Shown here: positions 59,208-64,000 of the stretch, piece after piece
How the letters are laid out: every line of letters begins with the position of its first letter
Numbering within the stretch: the first letter of the stretch is position 1
NCBI GenBank assembly: GCA_009773645.1
Contig: WSYB01000012.1
Location: 38,147-102,146 of the forward strand
DNA length: 64,000 bases
From: Geobacteraceae bacterium
Lineage (GTDB): Bacteria; Desulfobacterota; Desulfuromonadia; Geobacterales; Geobacteraceae
Direction: 5' to 3'
The notes under the pieces: model-generated
Told to the model about the DNA's origin: nothing
Databases searched by the model: none
What the model saw: the letters and a program-made list of their open reading frames with translations, nothing else
Made by a program: the position numbers and the translations under genes

Positions 59208-60422
59208 TTACCCCTCCTCCATGGCAACGGTTTCGTTGAGGATGTGTGCATCCACCTCTTCCCCCGCTGCGAAGGAGGTACTATCCGCCGGGAGAATCAC
59301 CAGGGCGTCGGCCTGGAGCATGGTTTTCAGGATGCCGGTGTTCTGATCACCGGACGTGGATGCCAGGTACCCGCCTTTGCCCATCGTAAGCCGTACCCGC
59401 AGAAAATGCACCTTTCCCGGCTTCTTCCGCACCTCCTCCGCCAGGGTGACCTTTACGAGGGGCCGGATGACCTTCCGGTGTCCCATCATCTTGAGGAGGG
59501 CCGGCCTGACTAACTCCTCAAACGTGATCATGGTAGACACCGGATTTCCCGGAAGTGAAAACACCGGTTTACCGCCACTCATGCTGAAGGCAGTGGGCCC
59601 CCCCGGCTTGATCCCCACCTTCCAGAACACCTGTCTGACTCCCAATTCCGCAAGGCATTCCCGCACCAGGTCCCTGTCGCCGGCAGAAACTCCCGCAGAC
59701 GTAATGAGGGCATCGGCATTGAGCCCCTCGACCATCTTTTCCACGTGGCTTTCCCGGTTGTCGCGAGCGATGCCCAGTATTACCGGCTCGGCCCCGATCT
59801 CCTTGATGGACGCTGCCAGAGACAGGGCGTTGCTGTTAATGATCCTTCCCGACGTGATCGGTTCTCCCAGCTCGATCAGTTCGTCGCCGGTGGAAAGGAT
59901 CGCAACCCTGGCCCTGCGGTAGACCGGGACAATGACCTTGCCGAAGGAGGCAAGCATGCTGATTCCCGGCGGCCGCATTACCGTGCCGGCCGCGATCACG
60001 GTATCCCCGGCTGCCACATCTTCCCCCTTGAAACGGATGTGCTGGTGGCGGAATACCGGTTTCAGTATCCTCACCATGCCATTTTCCTCCTCCGTCTCCT
60101 CGACGGGAACGACCGCATCACATCCGGGAGGGATGGGCGCGCCGGTCATGATCTTGACGGCACAGCCGGGAATAACCTCGGAAGCGGCAATGCCGCCGGC
60201 CGGGATATAGCCGGTAATTTTCAGAGCGGCCGGTTCGGTGCCGGACGGTGCGCGCACTCCAAAGCCGTCCATGGCTGAGTTATCATAGAGCGGCATATCC
60301 CAGGGAGCGATCATCTCCTCGGCAATGACCCTCCCCAGAGATTCGAGGAGGGTCACCCGCTCGACCCCGAGCGGAGAAATGCCGGCTAATATTATTTTTC
60401 TGGCTTCTTCGAAGGTTGGCAT
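59208..60422 (-). CDS. moeA: Molybdopterin molybdenumtransferase
   Basis: Inserts molybdate (or tungstate) into adenylated molybdopterin. The 404 residues contain the DMPLYDNSAMDGFGVRA motif, TGAPIPPGCDAVVP, a central MogA-like domain with ALITSAGVSAGDRDLV, FWKVGIKPGGPTAFSM and SLPGNPVSTMITFEE, and a beta domain at the end. AGGAGGATCG precedes ATG 60422. The start overlaps the 3' end of tupC by 31 bases, a strong coupling signal with tungstate uptake. Organisation suggests use of tungsten as well as molybdenum. Confidence 0.94.
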   Translation of the reverse strand: MPTFEEARKIILAGISPLGVERVTLLESLGRVIAEEMIAPWDMPLYDNSAMDGFGVRAPSGTEPAALKITGYIPAGGIAASEVIPGCAVKIMTGAPIPPGCDAVVPVEETEEENGMVRILKPVFRHQHIRFKGEDVAAGDTVIAAGTVMRPPGISMLASFGKVIVPVYRRARVAILSTGDELIELGEPITSGRIINSNALSLAASIKEIGAEPVILGIARDNRESHVEKMVEGLNADALITSAGVSAGDRDLVRECLAELGVRQVFWKVGIKPGGPTAFSMSGGKPVFSLPGNPVSTMITFEELVRPALLKMMGHRKVIRPLVKVTLAEEVRKKPGKVHFLRVRLTMGKGGYLASTSGDQNTGILKTMLQADALVILPADSTSFAAGEEVDAHILNETVAMEEG

Positions 60423-61576
60423 GGGGAACGATCCTCCTGTGCATTGGTCAGATGCCGATGGTGTGTGTGCTCGTGGGAAACGTTTCCCACGCGAATAAGA
60501 TGAACAGCGGTGGCCTTGAAGGATGCAAACACCTGTTTCCCTTCCTCCAGATGCAATGTACCGAGGGATTGATGCGTCAGGCAGGCGACCAGCGGAAAAC
60601 CGCACTCCAGATGAAGTTTATGATATACCCCCATGGTAACCATTTTCCTGATGGTTGCGGGGAAAACGTTCCGTGCACTGGTTGCCCCGCCCGGATCACT
60701 GGTGGTGATGGTTATATGCTCAGGACGGATGCAAAAAACCACGGGCTCCCCCGGTGAAGCGATGCCGGGAAGCTCAATGGAGCGCCCCATTACCATGAGC
60801 GTAAGCATCCCTTCGCAGCAGGTGACCACGTTTCCGCTCAGAACGTTTTCCATCCCCACAAAGGAGGCCACGAATTCATCGGCAGGCCGGTTCATCACCT
60901 CAACCGGCGGGCCGCTCTGGACGATGCGCCCATGGTTCACCACCGCCATCCGATCCGACAGACGCAGGGCCTCCAGTTGGTCGTGGGTTGCCACTACCGC
61001 CGCTGTCCCTGTTTCACCCAGGATGCGCTCCAGGTCCTCAGTCAGCGCCTGCCGTGTCGGAGGATCAAGGGAGGCGAACGGCTCATCAAGGAAGATCATC
61101 TCGGGCCGGATTGCGAAGGCCCGCGCCAGGCTGGTTCGCTGGGCCTCACCGCCGGAGAGCTTGCGGGCTGAACGGTCAGCCAGGTATGCCATAGAGAATA
61201 GCTCAAGGGTTTCCATTACCCGTTTCCTTACCTCTCCCCGAGTCATCCCGCGGATTTTCAGCCCTGCGGCCACGTTTTCATAGACAGTCGCATCGAACAA
61301 CAGCGGCTCCTGGAAGACCACGGCCAGCCGGCGGCGATAGTCGAATGTCGCACGGCCGGAGGTGATGATTTCTCCCCGGCAGCGTATTTTCCCGGCAGTC
61401 GGCTGCAGCAGGCAGGCAAGGGTCAGCAAAAGCGTCGATTTCCCGGCTCCGTTCGGGCCGATCAGCGACAGCACCTCCTTCTCGTGCAAGTCCAGGGAAG
61501 GGACATCGAGCACCTGGACTCCGCCGCGCACCACCCTGAGGTTCCGCACTTCGAGGAGCAAGGGATTACCGTTCAT
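60392..61576 (-). CDS. tupC: Tungstate ABC transporter, ATP-binding protein with TOBE domain
   Basis: A 394-residue ATPase. Walker A is LIGPNGAGKSTLLL (about residues 38-50), the signature LSGGEAQRTSLARA, Walker B EMIFLDEPFASLD, then a switch histidine. The last 130 residues form a TOBE/Mop-like regulatory region (EPVVFCIRPEHITI). In Tup systems this component drives tungstate import. It overlaps the moeA start and follows tupB with a four-base overlap. Assignment to tungstate rather than molybdate rests on the tupA neighbour. Confidence 0.88.
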   Translation of the reverse strand: MNGNPLLLEVRNLRVVRGGVQVLDVPSLDLHEKEVLSLIGPNGAGKSTLLLTLACLLQPTAGKIRCRGEIITSGRATFDYRRRLAVVFQEPLLFDATVYENVAAGLKIRGMTRGEVRKRVMETLELFSMAYLADRSARKLSGGEAQRTSLARAFAIRPEMIFLDEPFASLDPPTRQALTEDLERILGETGTAAVVATHDQLEALRLSDRMAVVNHGRIVQSGPPVEVMNRPADEFVASFVGMENVLSGNVVTCCEGMLTLMVMGRSIELPGIASPGEPVVFCIRPEHITITTSDPGGATSARNVFPATIRKMVTMGVYHKLHLECGFPLVACLTHQSLGTLHLEEGKQVFASFKATAVHLIRVGNVSHEHTHHRHLTNAQEDRSPCQPSKKPEK

Positions 61577-62271
61577 CGCGGCCGCTCCCGCTGCTGGATC
61601 CGGGTAAGGAGGTAATTGATGGCAAAGCAGAGCAGGAGCAGAATAACGCTGAGGGCAATGGCGACATCAAAGTTGCCGCGGCCGGTTTCCATGACCGTGG
61701 CGGTCGTCAGAACCCGCGAGTACCCCTTGATGTTCCCCCCCACCATAATGGAAGCCCCCACTTCGGAGATGACCCCGCCGAAACCCGCCATTACCCCCGC
61801 CAAAAGGGGGAGGCGCGCTTCCTTGATGAGAATCCGGACCATCTGCCACCGGGTGGCTCCAAGCGCCAGGATCTGGAGCTTCAGGTTCCCGGGGAGGTTC
61901 TGGATGGAGGCTACCGTAATCCCGGTAACGATGGGAGTTGCAATAATCGCCTGGGCAATGATCATGGCGGTCGGTGTGTACAGAATCTCCAGAAAACCGA
62001 GCGGGCCGTTGCGCCAGAGGAAGATGGTGACAAAGAGACCCACCACCACGGGAGGCAGCCCCATGCCGGTATTGACAACGCTCACCAGCAGGCGCTTGCC
62101 GGGGAAATCGGCCAGTGCCAGCAGGGTCCCGGAGGAAATACCGAGCAGAAGGCTCACGAGCGTGGCCGTCCCGGAAACCTTGAGCGACAGCCAGGTAATG
62201 CTCAGCACCTCCGGGTCAAAGCCAGCGAGGAGTGCTATTGCCTTGGATATCCCTTCGTAAATCAGTCCCAT
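61573..62271 (-). CDS. tupB: Tungstate ABC transporter, permease
   Basis: A 232-residue permease of the ModB/TupB type, with five or six helices and the EAA-like motif EARLPLLAGVMAGFGGVISEVG near the C-terminal third. Its stretches LLLGISSGTLLALADF and MVGGNIKGYSRVLTTATVME are typical of the tungstate subgroup. The start shares an A with the tupA stop (TAATG), the end overlaps tupC (ATGA). It forms the membrane channel together with TupC as motor and TupA as binding protein. Confidence 0.9.
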   Translation of the reverse strand: MGLIYEGISKAIALLAGFDPEVLSITWLSLKVSGTATLVSLLLGISSGTLLALADFPGKRLLVSVVNTGMGLPPVVVGLFVTIFLWRNGPLGFLEILYTPTAMIIAQAIIATPIVTGITVASIQNLPGNLKLQILALGATRWQMVRILIKEARLPLLAGVMAGFGGVISEVGASIMVGGNIKGYSRVLTTATVMETGRGNFDVAIALSVILLLLCFAINYLLTRIQQRERPR

Positions 62272-63128
62272 TACAACCCCAGTGATTCAGGCTTTTTCCC
62301 GGCATCGGGGAAGAAGAGGGGCGTGCCGAACTTATCCACCCCAAACGTGCCGATGATGTCCTGGACTTTTTTGGACACCATGAAGTCGGCGAAGGCCTTC
62401 GCGCCCGCCGCATCAACCTTGGGCCACTTGGCGGGGTTCACTTCGATCACATGGTAAATATTGAGGAGCAGCGGGTCCCCTTCCACGAGGATCTCCAGCC
62501 CGAGCGTCTTCCGAAGAGCCAGGTACGTCCCCCGGTCGGTCAGGGTATATCCCTTTTTCTCGGCGGCAACGTTGAGGGTCTGCCCCATGCCTAGACCGGT
62601 CTGCTGGTACCATTTCTGCCCCTCGGGGTTAATGCCGGCCGCTTTCCACAGCCCTTTCTCCTTGGCGTGGGTACCGGAATTGTCGCCGCGGGACAGGACA
62701 AGAGTGCCGGCCTGGGAAATTCTCTTGACTGCATCGACCGCGGTTTTCGAGCCGCGAATCCTGGCCGGGTCGCTTGCGGGACCGACGATGACGAAGTCGT
62801 TATGCATGATGAGCCGCCGGTTGACGCCGAACCCTTCCTCCAGGAACTTCTTCTCCGCATCGGGCGAGTGCACGAGCAGGACGTCGGCTTCGCCTTTCTT
62901 CCCCATGGCCATGGCCTGACCGGAACCGACGGCGATGGTCTTGACGAAATATCCGCTCTCCTTTTCAAAGAGCGGAATCAGGACGTCCAGGAGGCCCGAA
63001 TCCTGCGTGCTCGTTGTGGTGGCAAGAATGACCGATTTTGGCGCGGCTTCCGCCCTGGATGATACGCCAATAACGATCAGAGTAGCCATGGCTGCCAGCA
63101 GAAGAGAAACGGTTTTCATTACTTTCAA
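62271..63128 (-). CDS. tupA: Tungstate-binding periplasmic protein
   Basis: The 285-residue exported solute-binding protein starts with a signal peptide (SLLLAAMATLIVIGVSSRAEA) and the characteristic SVILATTTSTQDSGLLDVLI motif of TupA, whose TTTSTQD residues line the tungstate site, followed by AVGSGQAMAMGKKGEADVLL. TupA binds tungstate far more tightly than molybdate. The start is TTG 63128, with AAGGAGG at seven-base spacing; an ATG three codons in has none. The gene follows moaE by 22 bases in the same operon. Confidence 0.92.
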   Translation of the reverse strand: MKVMKTVSLLLAAMATLIVIGVSSRAEAAPKSVILATTTSTQDSGLLDVLIPLFEKESGYFVKTIAVGSGQAMAMGKKGEADVLLVHSPDAEKKFLEEGFGVNRRLIMHNDFVIVGPASDPARIRGSKTAVDAVKRISQAGTLVLSRGDNSGTHAKEKGLWKAAGINPEGQKWYQQTGLGMGQTLNVAAEKKGYTLTDRGTYLALRKTLGLEILVEGDPLLLNIYHVIEVNPAKWPKVDAAGAKAFADFMVSKKVQDIIGTFGVDKFGTPLFFPDAGKKPESLGL

Positions 63129-63150
63129 TTTTAATCCTCCTTGTGATGTG

Positions 63151-63531
63151 TTATAGAAATACTTCGTTCTTGCTGACGCTCGCCATCTTCTTCAGGCGAG
63201 CGATGCCGTACCTGCATGATTCGAAGGCGTCCTCGCTGTTGGGGGAGCTTGCCGCCACAAGGGAAATGATATCACCCGGCCCGAGACAGCCAACCCTCCT
63301 GATCAGGAGCACGTCTTCAACGTTCCATTTTTCCTGTATATCAGTGGAGATCCTGTTCAATTCAGCTTCCATATCGCCGTCTGCCCGGTACTCGATGCAC
63401 GCGGTGACCTTGCCGGCGCCCGTATCCGCCTTGACTACCGCATAGTGGAAAACCACCGATCCGGCGCCGTTCTTCCCGAGCAGACCGTAGGCCTCCGACG
63501 GGTTGATGGGCTCTGCTGAAATTCTGACCAT
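63151..63531 (-). CDS. moaE: Molybdopterin synthase catalytic subunit
   Basis: A 126-residue MoaE. Together with a MoaD carrier (not in the window), it inserts two sulphurs into cyclic pyranopterin monophosphate. The conserved segments are GAGSVVFHYAVVKADTGAGK, WNVEDVLLIRRVGCLGPGD, and a C-terminal lysine-rich RLKKMASVSKNEVF that stands in place of the usual APFWKKE around the active-site lysines; the change of the WK motif is unusual. It is the first gene after the leader RNA. Start at ATG 63531. Confidence 0.85.
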   Translation of the reverse strand: MVRISAEPINPSEAYGLLGKNGAGSVVFHYAVVKADTGAGKVTACIEYRADGDMEAELNRISTDIQEKWNVEDVLLIRRVGCLGPGDIISLVAASSPNSEDAFESCRYGIARLKKMASVSKNEVFL

Positions 63532-63605
63532 GACAGGACCTCCGTAGTGCTATGTTTCTCATGCATCCGGTAACAGGACGCGCTTCCGTCGTACGTGCAG
63601 CCAAT

Positions 63606-63643
63606 AAAAAAAAGGGGTCTTCACCCCTTAGGGAAAGACCCCT
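63606..63643 (-). terminator. Intrinsic terminator in the moaE leader
   Basis: On the minus strand AGGGGTCTT pairs with AAGACCCCT (63613-63621 and 63635-63643), followed by eight T residues (63606-63613). It precedes moaE by about 75 bases and would be the expression platform of the riboswitch. Confidence 0.8.
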
Positions 63644-63645
63644 CT

Positions 63646-63776
63646 TCAAGCCAAATAGCTCTTCAACAGAGGTTCTCCTTTCCAAAAGGGAGGCGCCGCC
63701 GTTTCCAGCAGAACCCGTCGGCCGCATTCCATGAGGGAGACCCTTTTAGGCGGAGCGGCTCGGAGATACTTGAAAA
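63646..63776 (-). ncRNA. Probable Moco/Tuco riboswitch upstream of moaE-tupABC-moeA-moaC-mog
   Basis: Read on the minus strand, the leader begins TCTCCGAGCCGCTCCGCC and AAAAGGGTCTCCCTC, elements I recall from the molybdenum-cofactor (Moco) RNA motif. AAAAGGG pairs with CCCTTTT (63683-63690 region), and a GGAAAC loop region lies inside. It stands directly before an intrinsic terminator and a Mo/W cofactor operon, the setting in which this motif occurs. Whether it is the Moco or Tuco (tungsten) subtype is undecided. Confidence 0.65.
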
Positions 63777-63847
63777 GTAGCCTATCACAATTTCTCTTTT
63801 ACTGCCAGAATAACGTTTGAAATTTTGAACAAGGCTCCGGCAACGGC

Positions 63848-64000
63848 TCCCTCTACCCCCCTCCTTCCTCCCCCCATAAAGGGGGGAGAACAGAATGCTC
63901 TCTCCCTCCGGGAGAGAGACTGAAGTTTGGACATTTGGGAGTTGATATTAAGTTCCCCCTCCCCTTGCGGGAGGGGGGCAGGGGGTGGGGGAAGTTGCCA
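63848..64000. repeat. Series of GC-rich palindromes at the right end
   Basis: Three perfect inverted repeats: CTCCCCCC/GGGGGGAG (63868-63888), CTCTCTCCC/GGGAGAGAG (63898-63918) and CCCCCTCCC/GGGAGGGGG (63955-63976), a module often seen between genes of this bacterial group. The window ends in it; no gene is present. Confidence 0.7.

Overview
The window looks like a chromosomal segment of a Geobacter-like deltaproteobacterium (Desulfuromonadales/Geobacteraceae). Evidence: a secreted twelve-heme c-type cytochrome made of four triheme c7-like modules, an MglA-type GTPase, HD-GYP and GGDEF-like signalling proteins, system II cytochrome c maturation genes (CcsA/ResB), a heavy-metal RND pump with its own PII-like protein, tungstate uptake coupled to molybdopterin synthesis, and high-GC genes separated by short palindromic or heptamer repeats. 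No rRNA, tRNA, CRISPR array, IS transposase or prophage gene was seen.

Layout. 1-1450: 3' half of nadB, a chorismate mutase and a free-standing DAHP-synthase ferredoxin-like domain. 1.5-4.4 kb: HD-GYP protein, a secreted repeat protein, a small conserved ORF. 4.5-9 kb: ispG-proS-pyrF-rlmB. 9-14 kb: gdhA, rlmD, a 3-hydroxyisobutyrate-dehydrogenase-like gene, nth and a small membrane protein. 14.3-20 kb: PHP phosphoesterase, a kinase-BON fusion, MgtC, and an MglA GTPase/HEAT-like/SPOR trio. 20-25 kb: EF-G2, coaX, birA, nadC. 25-28.7 kb: a degenerate GGDEF protein, a coiled-coil lipoprotein, a DUF4124 protein and the dodecaheme cytochrome. 28.8-34.2 kb: DUF512 radical-SAM protein, AI-2E permease, hfq, miaA, mutL. 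34.4-41 kb: acyl-CoA dehydrogenase, zinc-ribbon protein, cold-shock protein, a 40-residue membrane peptide, chemoreceptor, def, rhomboid, TVP38.

41.1-57.3 kb is the accessory part: a metal/thiol island with decay at several points. It holds a truncated J-domain gene, a CGGC protein, a methyltransferase, two divergent ArsR-type regulators (one with a 31-residue CGCGC peptide), an outer-membrane protein, remnants of a third ArsR locus, CcsA/ResB, two homologous secreted Cys-rich proteins flanking the block, two lipoproteins, a PII-like protein without the uridylylation tyrosine, and a Cus/Czc-type tripartite pump.

57.4-63.8 kb is a molybdenum/tungsten cofactor operon read leftwards: a probable Moco/Tuco riboswitch with an intrinsic terminator, moaE, tupA-tupB-tupC, moeA, moaC, mog and an O-methyltransferase. 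Tungstate import and pterin-cofactor assembly are therefore under one leader RNA. The last bases of the window are GC-rich palindromic repeats.

Two repeat classes recur. One is a palindrome with GTAGGGGC...GCCCCTAC ends (five copies, two of which supply the stop codon of the preceding gene). The other is a set of unrelated short tandem units, mostly 7 bp, at operon gene boundaries; the clearest contains the mutL stop codon and the miaA ribosome-binding site and start codon.
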